Shown: positions 36,585 through 48,298 of the stretch, piece by piece
Position numbering within the stretch: the first letter of the stretch is position 1
How the letters are laid out: every line of letters begins with the position of its first letter
Assembly (NCBI RefSeq): GCF_001039355.2
Contig: NW_019775761.1
Span: 31,272-95,271, forward strand
DNA from: Lingula anatina
Taxonomy: Eukaryota > Brachiopoda > Lingulata > Lingulida > Lingulidae
Direction: 5' to 3'
DNA length: 64,000 nt
Program-made: the position numbers and the translations under genes
Notes under the pieces: model-generated
Database searches by the model: none
The model's input: only the letters and a program-made list of their open reading frames with translations
What the model was told of the DNA's origin: nothing

Positions 36585-36689
36585 ATGACGCATTCGTACA
36601 ATAATATTTCGTATTGGATTCTTGGGGCAGCAGTGTTTGCACTGGTTTTGTGTGTTTTATACGCATTACTTAAGAAACTTAAACTGTGA
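36585..36689 (+). CDS. Candidate 34-residue single-pass membrane micropeptide (speculative)
   Basis: From the ATG at 36585, a 34-codon frame encodes a short polar N-terminus (MTHSYNNIS). One strongly hydrophobic helix follows (about residues 10-28, WILGAAVFALVLCVLYALL), then a basic tail KKLKL and TGA. The frame can be extended upstream to 36483. The layout (polar head, one helix, basic end) resembles small membrane regulators such as those that bind the SERCA calcium pump, but I see no specific sequence match. AATAAA lies about 160 bp downstream (near 36848). The start context is weak (C at -3) and no splice signals are clear. The helix codons are not merely T-rich, which favours it slightly over chance. 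It could still be a random frame. Confidence 0.25.
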   Translation: MTHSYNNISYWILGAAVFALVLCVLYALLKKLKL

Positions 36690-37845
36690 TGACCCGAATG
36701 GATATAGACAATAGACTTAACATAAAGCCATGTTCGTATGCCCCTTTGGGTGACGGTTTTTATTTTAATTTATCCAATATTTTCCTAGGTTATAAAGCTT
36801 TTTTCTGCCCAATTAGTCAACGAGTAATGCTGTAAGATGGGACTTTAATAAAACAGCACTTTAATAGAAGCATACCTTTTACAGTAAAACAATCAATGGC
36901 AGTTCTTTTCAGTAACACACATGTATACCTCGCGTTCTCATAAAACATTTACCAAAAGCAAACATGAAATTATACCATTAGCAAATACTTAGTCGCCCAC
37001 TGAATTAAAGTGATTCCAACCGCACAGTCACGGTGTATAATGTGAAGCACCGTTATTACCTTTTCTCAACAAGGAGTGGTTACATCGATAAGGAAACAGT
37101 TAAATAATTGAGAAGGCAATTTAATTTGTTAAGTAACGTCTCTCTAGCCCACGTGCGTATAATGGATCTTGTATATTCAACTACTGAAACAGTATAGGCC
37201 TTAAACTATAACAAAATAGCATTTTAATGGCCTTTTTCTTTGTGTCGAAGTGTTGGCTGATAATAAAAAAGAAAACTTTTTGAACATTTAACAAGCGGTA
37301 CACGGTGTGCTGACCCCAAATTCGCTGCCAGAAATAAAGATGTAAGTATATACCTAACGTGCGAGATAATGCCAAACAGCTTATCCCGTGGATCGAGGCG
37401 TAGACCTCAAACAGAATACAGATTTGGTGAATACATATAGACATTTATAATAAATTCATTTGTATATTATACCACGATGCTTACCTACCCCAAAGTCTGG
37501 GACAGGAAATGCATTTTACTTTATCAAAATCCTCAAATGCATAGCAAAATAAAATTGTTGCAGTTCTTATAATTTCCTCGTGGGATGATGCTATTGCTTT
37601 ATTTGTCCAACTTATTACTTTATAAATGGACAGTTACAGACAGTGCAATAAATATCCCAACGACCTTTATAAGTGACCACTCACACAACGACGATGTGCT
37701 CCTAAAGCCCACTTCCCACAAACTTACCCAGGATATATCGAAAGAGTGTGTGGGTTTTTCTAATATTTTCTTCTGTCGATTCTCTAGGCAGTCGATGATT
37801 TCTTTTTTTCTCGTGGAGACATTTTTATGTTGTATGGTACAGGGA
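36690..37845. other. Non-coding stretch, no gene recognised
   Basis: Open frames at 37181-37444 (minus) and 37585-37932 lack motifs, and the latter runs into the repeat below. Nothing else is supported. Confidence 0.45.
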
Positions 37846-38012
37846 CTAAACCGTAGCCAGGGGGGTTCGGGGGGTTCCAAAGAACCCCCCTTTTTGAAGG
37901 GAAAAGGTCCCCTCTGGGTGAAATTGAATTAAGGAACATGAAAGTTTCATGTTAAAAGGACCACTTTTTCAGAAAAAGAACCCTCTTTTTGAAATTTCTG
38001 GGTACGGGCCTG
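37846..38012. repeat. G-run hairpin repeat with CCGTAGCC / GGGTACGGGCCTG ends
   Basis: Begins ACCGTAGCCAGGGGGGTTCG and ends TTCTGGGTACGGGCCTG, which is roughly complementary. Inside is a perfect 9-bp stem, GGGGGGTTC (37869-37877) with GAACCCCCC (37882-37890), loop CAAA. Sequences of this type are familiar as dispersed repeats in marine animal genomes. I see only one copy here, so the class is inferred. Confidence 0.55.
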
Positions 38013-38496
38013 CTAAATGAATTTGTCTGGTATCGGTCATAAGCATATCACTCGTCTGTGAAGAGTAGGGGAGATGCTTTCAGAACATCATCTGCAAAAG
38101 AGTTCTACAGCAAGGAAAAATGAGTCCTTTTCTTATCACAAACGTTCAGACCCCCCCCCCCTTCCCTCAGTATCAATTATATCACAATACTGTAATAGAT
38201 AATAAAACCAATCTTTAAATCAATGATAAAATAAATGAAGCGTGAGTTTTATTTGGATATTTTTTAATATCTGCTATTGAGTATACTTGTACACCCAGAC
38301 CATGCATACAACATAAACTTCACACATCCTCCAATGTGTCACCACACGCAAAGCAGTAACATTACTGCACTTCTTTTAAGAGTTTTCAGGTATCCTCACA
38401 GGTGCGCGTTTGCCTTGGTGCTGTTGTCAAGGACAAATGTCACCATTTCCCAAGTTTCGTCTAGATTATTGCCGCTTCCTTGCACTCGCAGTATTT
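38013..38496. other. Non-coding stretch, no gene recognised
   Basis: A C run at about 38151-38162 and no supported gene. Confidence 0.45.
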
Positions 38497-38590
38497 AATA
38501 ATAATAATAATAATAATAAAAATAATAATAATAATAAGATTTTTATATGGCGCCTTACATTCTATCTCAAGGCGCCTTACAATAATGGCT
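38497..38590 (-). mobile_element. 3' tail of a SINE/LINE-like retroposon with (ATT)n end
   Basis: On the minus strand it reads GTAAGGCGCCTTGAGATAGA, then GTAAGGCGCCATATAAAAAT, and ends in (ATT)n (38497-38537). The GCGC-TTGAGAT, GCGCxATATAAA, ATT-repeat order is typical of 3' tails shared by many animal SINEs and LINEs. No tRNA-like head is visible upstream, so the copy is probably 5'-truncated. Confidence 0.6.
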
Positions 38591-39944
38591 AATATACTAA
38601 AATCATTTAAATGACTACAATATTTTAATCATAAACTCTCATTGGAAACCATTTAAAATTTACACTACTAAAAAACCAATCTTATTAAAGTACATATATA
38701 TTTTTTAAAAAAATCTAAGAGATAAAGACAAAATTAAAAATGTGGGTCTTTAAAAGATATTAAAAATTGTCAAAGTATTTCTAAGTAAAGGTACAGGTAT
38801 TCGTTTAGTACAGTGTCTATCTCAGGCTAGAAGTTGCAGAGGTTCCCTCTGAATTTCCATACAAGTAAACAACAATGACATAGACATAAAAGAAAAAAAA
38901 TCCAACAAGGACAACGATGAACAACATTTATAAGACAGCCTTGAGTTAGGATCCTGAATTCCGACTCTTCCAGAGTCTTGTTTGTATGATATTATGCCTC
39001 ATTAAACTTACAACTAACTCGTCACGCTTGTGCGCGTTTATGACATTTCTGGGAAATGACTGTCTTCTTTTTTTTCAAAAAAAATAATGAAAGATCCATC
39101 CATAACACCGTTTCCCAGCTGTATGACGATCGGGAACTTCATGTTACAGGGTTTAAAGAGACAAAAGAATTGCAAAACTAAACTGGATGAAATTACTTTG
39201 TGTGAAATAACGCTTGCAGACTAATGGATTTTTTGTCCGAAAATTAGCTACGTGCACGTGCACAACAAGAAAAGAACGTCTAGTTCTTCAACTTGCTATT
39301 TGATCTCCATGTTTCCAAGCTCATCCCTGTTAGCAACATCGTGTTCAGCAAGTGTCTTTTCCATCTGCGGGAAGTTCTATTGACAATCCTGACACCGAGG
39401 AATCCAAAACCGCCATTTTGTGCGTCTTGATACGCCATACTCAGCATGTGGTCTGTACACTGTGCACGCCATTTCAAATACCAAGTCCCCGGAGAGAAAA
39501 TATCATTACATCATCAAAGGAAAAAACAGAACAAATCTTTACGACTCATTGCCTGTATACATGCATCTGGCATATTGTTTCCGCAAAGTTACGTGTCTGA
39601 CTATACCATGTTTGTCTTTTCTGTCTACTCGTAGAATGCCATATTATCTAAAAGCATGGGAACAATAAAGGCACCGACCGGGAAAAAACAGTTTCAAATC
39701 GGTCTCTTGAACAATTTAAGCTTCTTCTGTATGTCTCTAAAACGATCTGCATTACTTGAGTTTATTCGATTTGATCATGCAGACAAAACTTAACTCGGTA
39801 TCTTCAAACCAGAGCAAGGATTCTCTCTGCCATGTCCAAAAATAGTGAACTTAATTATATGCGTTTTGTACATTACTGGTACTAGTAGGTCTTTATAAAT
39901 TAGCAGTTACTCTCAGAAGAAAATTGAGCAGCCCACCGAAACCG
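38591..39944. other. Non-coding stretch, no gene recognised
   Basis: Three overlapping plus frames and one minus frame at 39280-39668 cover the same bases with no motif. No supported gene. Confidence 0.45.
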
Positions 39945-40093
39945 GTGTAACAGGAATGGAAGTCCACTAGGAACCGTAGTCCGCTTCCCATTACTTTGTA
40001 CAGGCAATATTCGTCCCATATACTAACCCCAATACTCCAACCAAACCTAACCTGTGCTAATTATATGGGCGCCTGGACTACTATTCCTGTCAC
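39945..40093 (-). mobile_element. MITE family A, copy 5
   Basis: Starts GTGTAACAGGAATGGAAGTC, then GAACCGTAGTCCGCTTCCCA, and ends CTACTATTCCTGTCAC. The core complements match the other copies. Same orientation as the copies at 9851 and 52318. Confidence 0.85.
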
Positions 40094-40713
40094 CCCCATT
40101 CGCTAACATTCAACCACACACGGGAGCATATAGGGAGCAAGTTTTAATTAAGAAATTTAATAGCGCCCAATATCACCCACGCGCCAGCCGCTATCACCCA
40201 CGCGCCAGCCGCTTCCTGCGCTTATAAAATGACTGGTTAAAAAGCATGAGCTGGTCTTACTCCCTCCCCTCTCCCCCCCCCCCCCCCCATCCCCCCATGC
40301 AGATACGACAACCCTATTCGTTAGTACGCTTTTAAAAGTATGACATGCCCATAAATACAACACAACTACACAAACATGACGACCAAATAAACCAATAAAA
40401 CTAACCATTAAAATCAATTTATCAGGCAAACAGTTCCGTTTCAGTTAACCATCTCTTCTTGGAAAATCATTTCCTGGAAGAGCATCAAATTCCGTAAAGG
40501 CGCGAAGCAGACTACTAGGGTTGTACAGTGCACTACACCAAACTTCTGACTGAGAATATGATAAGAATTGGTAGAAAGAGAGAACAAGTTTTATGAATTT
40601 TTAATGTGTATCGAATCATTTTAACACTTACAAGCATATTTTAAGATTGTGCATCTCACCACTATTTGTTTTTTATTGTAAAATCCAACTTTTTTAAGTT
40701 GCAAATAAATACA

Positions 40714-40766
40714 TATTATTATTATTATTGTTGTTGTTGTTGTTGTTGTTGTTGTTATTATTATTA

Positions 40767-40811
<45 letters not shown>
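40714..40811. repeat. (ATT)n(GTT)n(ATT)n microsatellite
   Basis: A pure trinucleotide tract. The matching tract in the other copy, at 42779-42861, differs in unit number, as expected for two alleles of a microsatellite. Confidence 0.95.
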
Positions 40812-40812
<1 letters not shown>

Positions 40813-41318
40813 GTGATAATGATATGGGAGAGTTAAGGAGTTCAGAGAGAGAGACAAGGGTTGGGATAATCAATTCTTCAATTAATAGTGTATATTACAA
40901 CCCTGGTCAGTGCGGGCTTACTCCAGATGGTAAAAAGAGAAATGTAAGAACAGATAGCAGAGAGTTTATTTGTTGTGAAAATACACAATACAGTGTATTA
41001 CAATGGGCAGGTAACAGATATAATTACACCAATACGTAAATACGGAAAGTGACATTACATGTACAAAGAAACAGAAATGATTGCGCCGATTTAACCAAAA
41101 TGACTTGACGAAGAACACAATTTTAACTTTCAAACTTTAAAAAATAAGACACCACACGCATAAAGTGTGAAATATACATGTAAGTTCCTAAAACAACAAA
41201 ACATATTATTAAAAAAAAAAAAACATCAGTACGCTGCTAATCGATGTGTCGTACTGACAAACATATAAACGCCATTTAAACAGAACAAGCGTTTCATGAA
41301 AGTATCCTTTAATTTCTA

Positions 41319-41566
41319 CGGGCCCATTCCCATTAACACCACCGGTCTACGTAGATCGATCCAACTCCGTGGGGACTCTCGCTGAGTGCAGTCAGCTTAA
41401 CTCAATGCCACGCCTACTCTTGGTGTTGAGAAGAATATAGAAAAGCTGGTGATTATACGAGTATTTTGTTAGTAATACTGATTGTAATACTGATTGCACT
41501 CAGCAGGAGTCCCCACAGACTTGGATCGATCTTCGTGGACCGATGGTGTCCATGGGAATGGGACCA
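41319..41566 (+). mobile_element. MITE family C, copy in the left duplicate
   Basis: The GGCCCATTCCCATTAACACC end is answered by GGTGTCCATGGGAATGGGAC, with TA on both sides (41317-41318 and 41567-41568). The inner arms carry GATCGATCCAACTCCGTGGG and GAGTGCAGTCAGCTTAACTC. About 248 bp. Confidence 0.87.
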
Positions 41567-42195
41567 TATTGTTTATATATTTTATTAGCTGACCTATTTC
41601 TTATATAATATTTCTTAAATAATGAATATATGTCTAAAGCCAGCATGTAGCATTCTGATAATAAGTCATATTGTCCTTCAATCGGGAAACAATTCTGGCA
41701 AAACTCTTAGAAGGCAATCGTGTTTTCGCTTTTAATCCGAGACTTTTCCTTCATCAGCTTATCATATGTTTTTGATCTTCGGTTCTAGCATGCAATATCT
41801 TACGTAACGTCAATATAAAGTACTTAAAAGCGTGACGTCTTGTTGCGTATAAGAGCACTGCAGTTAATAAATCAACACATGTCAATTTCATATCATTTAA
41901 TTAAGCCTCCCACAAGGGAGACAGTTAGATGAATGATTTGTAGTTGTAATAATTTGATAGCGTGGTAATGCATTCCGCTTGAATTACGGTGTACTCAAAT
42001 ACCTTTACCTCTCTCTTCCACGATGAATAATTGAAAAGGATGGCGTGCTCTTCTCTGATTTTTGCATCATTGTACGTTAATTTTGTGAAACAAAGAAAAA
42101 GTCTAACCAACAAAAATACATGTAACAACCTTATTTACCGATTTACCGCATTCGATGTACAGTACCTTTTCCGCTACACTTTTTTTGATTTGAAA

Positions 42196-42369
42196 GGGAA
42201 GTTTGGCGGCTGAGTCAAACGTTGTTTTATGGCGACGGATTGTAACCTAGTTCCGACGGGATTCGCATTGTAATTTTGCAAAATTACGTATTTTGGCACT
42301 GTCACAATTAATTAATTTTAACATCAAAATTTAATTCATTTTAGTATAAGGATTCACAATAAAAGCGGC
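42196..42369. other. Sequence present only at the end of the left copy
   Basis: After GATTTGAAA the left copy continues with GGGAAGTTTGGCGGCTGAGT for 174 bp to the single N. The right copy continues with unrelated sequence at 44260. This is either a haplotype-specific insertion or deletion, or a misjoin. Confidence 0.7.
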
Positions 42370-42370
42370 N
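42370..42370. other. Single-N assembly gap
   Basis: One N, directly followed by a 22-base C run that starts the right copy of the duplication. Homopolymers are common contig breakpoints. Confidence 0.85.
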
Positions 42371-42778
42371 CCCCCCCCCCCCCCCCCCCCCCATGCAGAT
42401 ACGACAACCCGATTCGCTAGTACGCTTTTAAAATTATGACATGCCCATAAATACAATACAACTACACAAACATGACGACTAAATAAACCAATAAAACAAC
42501 CCATTAAAATCAATATATCAGGCAAACAGTTCCGGCTCAGTTAACCATCTCTTCTTGGAAAACCATTTCCTGGAAGAGCATCAAATTCAGTAAAGGCGCA
42601 AAGCAGCTTACTAGGGTTGTACAGTGCACTACACCAAGCTTCTGACTGAGAATATGATAAGAATTGGTAGAAAGAGAGAACAAGTTTTATGAATTTTTAA
42701 TGTGTATCGAATCTTACAAGCATATTTTAAGATTGTGCATCTCACCACTATTTGTTTTTTAAGTTGCAAATAAATACA

Positions 42779-42807
42779 TATTATTATTATTGTTGTTGTT
42801 GTTGTTG

Positions 42808-42861
<54 letters not shown>
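42779..42861. repeat. (ATT)n(GTT)n(ATT)n microsatellite, right copy
   Basis: Counterpart of 40714-40811 with a different repeat number. Confidence 0.95.
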
Positions 42862-42862
<1 letters not shown>

Positions 42863-43369
42863 GTGATAATGATATGGGAGAGTTAAGGAGTTCAGAGAGA
42901 GACAAGGGCAGGGATAATTAATTCTTCAATTAAAAGTGTATATTACAACCCTGGTCAGTGCGGGCTTATAATTTACCCCAGATGGTAAAAAGAGAAATGT
43001 AAGAACAGATAGCAGAGAGTTTATTTGTTGTGAAAATACACAATACAGTGTATTACAATGGGCAGGTAACAGATATAATTACACCAATACGTAAATGCGG
43101 AAAGTGACATTACATGTACAAAGAAACAGAAAAGATTGCGCCGATTTAACCAAAATGACTTAACGAAGAACACAATTTTAACTTAAAAACTTTAAAAAAT
43201 AAGACACCACACGTATACAGTGTGAAATATACATGTAAGTTCCTAAAACAACACAACATATTATTTAAAAAAAACATCAGTACGCTGCTAATCGATGTGT
43301 CGTACTGACAAACATATAAACGCCATTTAAACAGAACAAGCGTTTCATGAAAGTATCCTTTAATTTCTA

Positions 43370-43615
43370 CGAGCCCATTCCCATTGACACCATCGATCTA
43401 CATAGATCGATCCAACTCTGCGGGGACTCCTGCTGAGTGCAGTCAGCTTAACTGAATTACACGCCTCCTCCTGGCGTTGAAAAGAATATATAGAAAAGCT
43501 GGTGATTATACGAGTATTTTGTTAACAAGATGAGGCTCGCCATCCAGTAATACTGATTGCACTTAGCAGGAGTCCCCACAGACTTGGATCGATGGTGTCT
43601 ATGGGAATTGGACCA
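43370..43615 (+). mobile_element. MITE family C, copy in the right duplicate
   Basis: The same insertion as 41319-41566: identical flanks and TA on both sides (43368-43369 and 43616-43617). The right arm has lost part of the GATCTTCGTGGACC segment. It is orthologous or paralogous by duplication, not an independent insertion. Confidence 0.87.
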
Positions 43616-44259
43616 TAGTGTTTATAGATTTTATTAGCTGAGTTATAAATGTATACACTGTAGATGCCAATATATCTTAAATAATGAATATATCTAAAGC
43701 CAGCATGTAGCATTCTGATAATAAGTCATATTGTCCTTCAATCGCGAAACAATTCTGGCCAAACTCTTCGAAGGCAATTGTATTTTCGCTTTTAATCCGA
43801 GACTTTTCCTTCATCCGCTAATCATATGTATTTGATCCTCCGTTCTAGCATTCAATATCTTACGTAACGTCAATGTAAAGTACTTTAAAGCGTGACGTCT
43901 TGTTGTGTACGTATAGGAGCACTGCAGTTAATAATTCAACGCATGTCAATTTCATATCATTTAATTAAGCCTCCCACAAGGGAGACAGTTAGATGAATGA
44001 TTTGTAGTTGTAATAATTTGATAGCGTGGTAATGCATTCCGCTTGAATTACGGTGTACTCAAATACCTCTACCTCTCTCTTCCACGATGAATAATTGAAA
44101 AGGATGGCGTGCTCTTCTCTGATTTTTGCATCATTGTACGTTAATTTTGTGAAACAAAGAAAAAGTCGGACCAACAAAAATACATGTAACAACCTTATTT
44201 ACCGATTTACCGCCTTCGATGTACAGTACCTTTTCCGCTCCACTTTTCTTGATTTGAAA

Positions 44260-44640
44260 TAATTTGTATCGTACTTTATCAAAATTAGGAAATAACTATT
44301 TCTCAACAACTTTACTATTTTTATAATGTATTTGATAAAACAGTGAATTGTTCTGTCTTCATTTAAACTAACTGTATTTATGTCATAAAACAAGTAAACA
44401 TGTAGTTCGATAAAATCCAATAATTTGGGTTATAATTAAAACAATTATGTGGCGTGCAAGCGTTGCAGTCTTATAATCCATATTATGGCCATAAATTTCG
44501 CCACTTGTCGAAAGCTATTTAAATCAATATTATAGTTTCCCATAATTAAAGCAGGATTGATATTTCATTGGGCCAGGCAGCGAGATCTCGGTATCGAAAT
44601 GCACGGCAGCAGAACAATGCCGGTGAACGTAGGCGGTGAG
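44260..44640. other. Non-coding stretch, no gene recognised
   Basis: AT-rich, nothing recognised. It begins exactly where the two duplicate copies stop matching. Confidence 0.45.
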
Positions 44641-45012
44641 ATAATAATAATAATAATAATAATAATAATCTTTATTGAATAATGGCAACCCGAAGGTTGA
44701 AGTTATACAATTACAAATATATATGAATATTTAAGTCAAGGAAGCCTGGTCATTTTTGCACTGGTGCACTCCTTAGACGGTCTCACCTCCCTGGGGAGCA
44801 TACAGCTCGGCTGCCATATTAGGCGCTCATAGCTAATATAACATTTCTGCACTGCCTGACCAGGCCCCTGCTTCAACCCCTTAGTGCTGAGTGCCAAGCG
44901 GGGAGACAGCAGGTACCGTTTATAAAGGACTGGTATGTCCCCGGACGGGATTTGAACCCACGTCCTCCCGCTCCGGAGGCGGACACTCTAACCACAAGGC
45001 CATCCTGTAGAT
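44641..45012 (-). mobile_element. tRNA-derived SINE with (ATT)n tail, near full length
   Basis: On the minus strand the 5' end reads GGATGGCCTTGTGGTTAGAG (A-box-like). A perfect RNA polymerase III B box follows: GGTTCAAATCC, the complement of 44948-44958. The body of about 250 bp includes GGTACCTGCTGTCTCCCCGC and CAGGCAGTGCAGAAATG. The 3' end is (ATT)n, the complement of 44641-44669. The head resembles a tRNA but does not fold as a full functional tRNA gene by eye, and it is fused to a SINE body. Retroposition would depend on a partner LINE. Confidence 0.8.
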
Positions 45013-45265
45013 GAAACTGTAACAAGTGGCAGCCTCTCAACCACCCTGACAGAATACAAGTATTGCGCTGATCTGTTGTGTTAGTGATATTCGCAACACT
45101 TATAACGCAATTACTTAGCCTTAAGCAGTATTCGCTGACATCCCTTGATTCAATGTTCTAAATCAAGGTTAAATAAAGCTAGATGCATGAAAAGTATGAC
45201 ACAGTTAGCTTTAGCTATCACGCACGAATTCATGAACGATAACGTTCGCACCAGAGCACGAACAA

Positions 45266-45268
<3 letters not shown>
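45013..45268. other. Short non-coding stretch
   Basis: No gene. The 148-codon frame at 45145-45591 runs mainly through CA repeats and is rejected. Confidence 0.5.
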
Positions 45269-45329
<61 letters not shown>

Positions 45330-45384
45330 CATAAAGGAACAGTCATATACATGTGCTCAAACACGCACTCGGGGACGCCGCGCA

Positions 45385-45421
<37 letters not shown>
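45269..45421. repeat. Compound microsatellites (CA)n(TA)n(GA)n and (AC)n
   Basis: CA at 45269-45298, TA to 45312 and GA to 45330. A second AC run follows at 45386-45421. Between them are about 55 bp of mixed sequence. Confidence 0.95.
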
Positions 45422-45423
<2 letters not shown>

Positions 45424-46733
45424 ACAAAAACTTCGATAATATTCCATAATCTACATCACCACGTCTTCAGAAAATGGTATGCAATTTTGCATCTCCCAAC
45501 ACCAACTACATGTACCTGCCTACTTTGCAAAGGTTGTACACACATAGATACTAAAGGTAATAAATCCCGAATGCATACCTCTGTTTCGTAGATAAGCTGT
45601 ACTTGCTGACCCATCCGTAATTTCTAGGATAGGATATCTAAAGTACATGTATAAAAACGAGATACGTATGTGAAACCGCGCTGTGTGCGGACGCTAATGA
45701 CACATAAGGGTATATAATATTTATTTAGATAGTTACTGTACCTTGAAAGATACTTAAGCTAACAATGTCAGCCCGCATCGTAGACGTACGTCCATCAATA
45801 AACTAATATTAATTACAGGTGTGCGTGTTTGCCTGTATTCACATCTACGTAGATAACTATATTGAATTACCTAGCTTTCTGTTTGGTATGGAGTTAAAAT
45901 TAGTAGCCGAGCGAATATATTTTGGGACGATTTTCCAAGAAAAAAACGTAGAAGGTCGTCGCATTATTGTACTTTAAACCTTAGCTGAACTAATTTAAAT
46001 TGATCATTGAATGTTTGGCCGTTTACGTGCAGAACTACAGGAATACGTGTGCTAACTTATTATCCCTACCTGTATATTCAATTTGTGCAAGACTTTCTTG
46101 TTTCATCCATCTTTTTCTATGCCTTTGCAGAGTACTCTCTCTATTTACATATTGGCATATTTAGGGCTGCTCTGTGCACGTCTCTATCAAAACACTTTAT
46201 CCATCAGATTTCCGTAATATTAATACTAGTAAATATTGGAAACTGTCAAAAAGCGTCCACTCTCAATCTTTCCATCTCTAGCGAGTTCGCACTGATCATA
46301 AGGGTAATAAATGTGGTGACTATTACTTTAAGGTGTAAAGTGACGCGGTTTTAGACCATTTTAAGAACAAAACAAGTCGACTTATATGGATTCTCTATGA
46401 CCGTTTGCCCCTCAAGATAACCGCCTTGCCTTAAGGTTGTGTCCTTATGCACGGCGTTGTTGTGTATTAATTAACGTCTCCTTTCTAAGGCATTGCAAAA
46501 AGCAGTAAACACTGTCGATTTAGCCATACAAATCGGTTTAATCTTAAAACAAGCTGCAAGAAAATGCACATGGGTACCTATCAATTTTTAAATCTATATG
46601 TACTGAAGATCTGTATTTACTGAAGGTCGTGTGTGATAGATATGGACTACGAACGTACCTCACATGTGAAGAAAATTGAACATATGTGCAAAAAATTTTA
46701 ATTTACCCTAGTGTTCTATAGTAGCCTAATTGA
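45422..46733. other. Non-coding stretch, no gene recognised
   Basis: The 115-codon plus frame at 46007-46354 is hydrophobic but AT-driven and motif-free. A fragment at 46567-46587 (ACATGGGTACCTATCAATTT) also occurs in the repeat at 46734-46943. Confidence 0.45.
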
Positions 46734-46943
46734 ATCCAGAGTCCAAGTAACCGAAGCAACAGAAGCAACATGGGTACCTATCAATTTTGAGTCTTAATAT
46801 AGATGCAATAGTGTGAAAAATTAAAGAACAAATTATCAGATAGAAATGCCATAAGGACATTACCTTAATGGCAAAGGAAGTGACACTATAGCCACCCCAA
46901 ATCAAAATGGCCTTCTCTGCATGCATGCCGTAGAAAGAAATGC
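46734..46943 (+). repeat. Dispersed repeat, copy 1 (about 210 bp)
   Basis: Runs from TGAATCCAGAGTCCAAGTAA through GCCATAAGGACATTACCTTA to the CTCTGCATGC region. It matches 48299-48513 in direct orientation with substitutions and small indels. No terminal inverted repeats or tail are seen. Confidence 0.85.
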
Positions 46944-48298
46944 CGTACGCGCACCTGTTAACTAAGCAAAATTAAAGCTTCATAATTAATGGTACATACA
47001 TTATACCAAATAATGTATAGTCTACAGGGCATAAGAGCCCTATACCTGTGTCAAATATGCCATTTTTCAATATGTATACAGTGCTACTGAATTACTGACA
47101 GATTTCTCTCGACGTTGAAAATAGACTCACCATACTTTTAAAGGCAGTCGACACCACTGTGTAGCTCCTAGGCAGGCCAATGACACTCATCTGTTTATCT
47201 TCAGGAATAACTAGCAGGAGATCTGAACGCTGTCCCCATAGACATACACACGTCACTCGAACATGATCGTCTCTGAAAAATGTGAATAATTGTCGTTTAG
47301 TGGGACAAACAACGTTCTGATAACAAAAAAGCAATGTTGCGTGGGCTAGCTGTCGGTGATTCAAACGGCGTTATGAAAGTCTCTGCACGAATTAAGTCTT
47401 GCTCTTCCCGTGAGATGCTTGCATTTTTCAACTGATGACTAAGGTCGATAACATATGTATTAGTACATGTACCCCATAACACATTAAAAGTGGCAATTAC
47501 GTCATATCGTCAAAGCGAGACCTTAAAGTCCCTACTCCTGATCAGCAAGCTGATGTGAAAGTCATTTACTTTAAACCAATAACCATAACATTCCTGATAT
47601 ACCAATGTATTCCTCCCTGCCTTCCAAGTTCAGCTGCCCGCAATGTTGTTTATTACACGGTGTCGGGGACATTTAATAATTCATAGACAATGTCAGTAAT
47701 TTCAAGTAATAACTTTATTTTAAACCGCAATACTCTATAATACATTATGTCAATTCTGAAGAGGCTGAGTAAGGCTTGTTTACCAGTCTCATTAAGAAGC
47801 TAGTGATAAGGAAGTGCTAACGCGTTATCCTAACTAAAAGTTTCTAACGGTGTCCGTATTTCGAGCCCAATTCTAAATTACGTTTATATCTAAATTTGCG
47901 CGGTTCCGGACAACGGTGTCTTCATCCCTTGTACTACAGTGTCATTTACCGGCAGTGTTCTTAATAAACATGCTTACAAGAAGCGCAGTCTTGTTTATTT
48001 AAGGCTGTTGTTGCCTTCTTGTTTTGACGTGTTATTGTTTGTCTATTAACAGCATGAGGTTAAAGAAGGTAAAGATACAATGCATATGATGGAGGAACGG
48101 GCACAAGGGACAAAAAAATCTTAGGAGGACAGACAGACAGATTGACATACAGACAGACAGGGAAACATACAGACGGACAGATGTGCAATAATACAGAGTT
48201 TTGCTAATAGTAATTGCTGAGTGGTATAGTACACTTGTATTGTCCAAATAAACACTTATGTCACAATTTAAAATTAATTTTTCCGTGTTCTACTGTAA
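46944..48298. other. Spacer between the two dispersed repeats
   Basis: No supported gene. A GACA-rich tract lies at 48124-48180. Confidence 0.45.
48124..48180. repeat. (GACA)n-rich microsatellite
   Basis: Imperfect ACAGACAG and ACATACAG units. Confidence 0.85.

Larger units (their letters stand above)
40272..42195. repeat. Duplicated 1.9-kb segment, left copy
   Basis: Collinear with 42371-44259 from a poly-C run, through the GTT/ATT microsatellite and the MITE C insertion, to GATTTGAAA. Differences are scattered substitutions and small indels. The small open frames (for example 41925-42128 minus) recur in both copies because the copies are nearly identical; that does not imply coding. Confidence 0.9.
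42371..44259. repeat. Duplicated 1.9-kb segment, right copy
   Basis: Collinear with 40272-42195. Slightly shorter overall through several small indels, including the microsatellite. Its MITE C retains bases (around 43524-43548) that are deleted in the left copy. Confidence 0.9.

Noticed and set aside
44940-45008. Stand-alone tRNA gene on the minus strand
   Set aside because: The B box is perfect, but the sequence is the head of a longer unit ending in (ATT)n, and the acceptor stem does not pair convincingly. A SINE is the better call.
45145-45591. 148-codon open frame on the plus strand
   Set aside because: Much of it translates CA, TA and GA microsatellites (HTHTHT-like). No motif.
46007-46354. 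115-codon hydrophobic open frame
   Set aside because: AT-rich composition explains the hydrophobicity. No membrane-protein family pattern was recognised.
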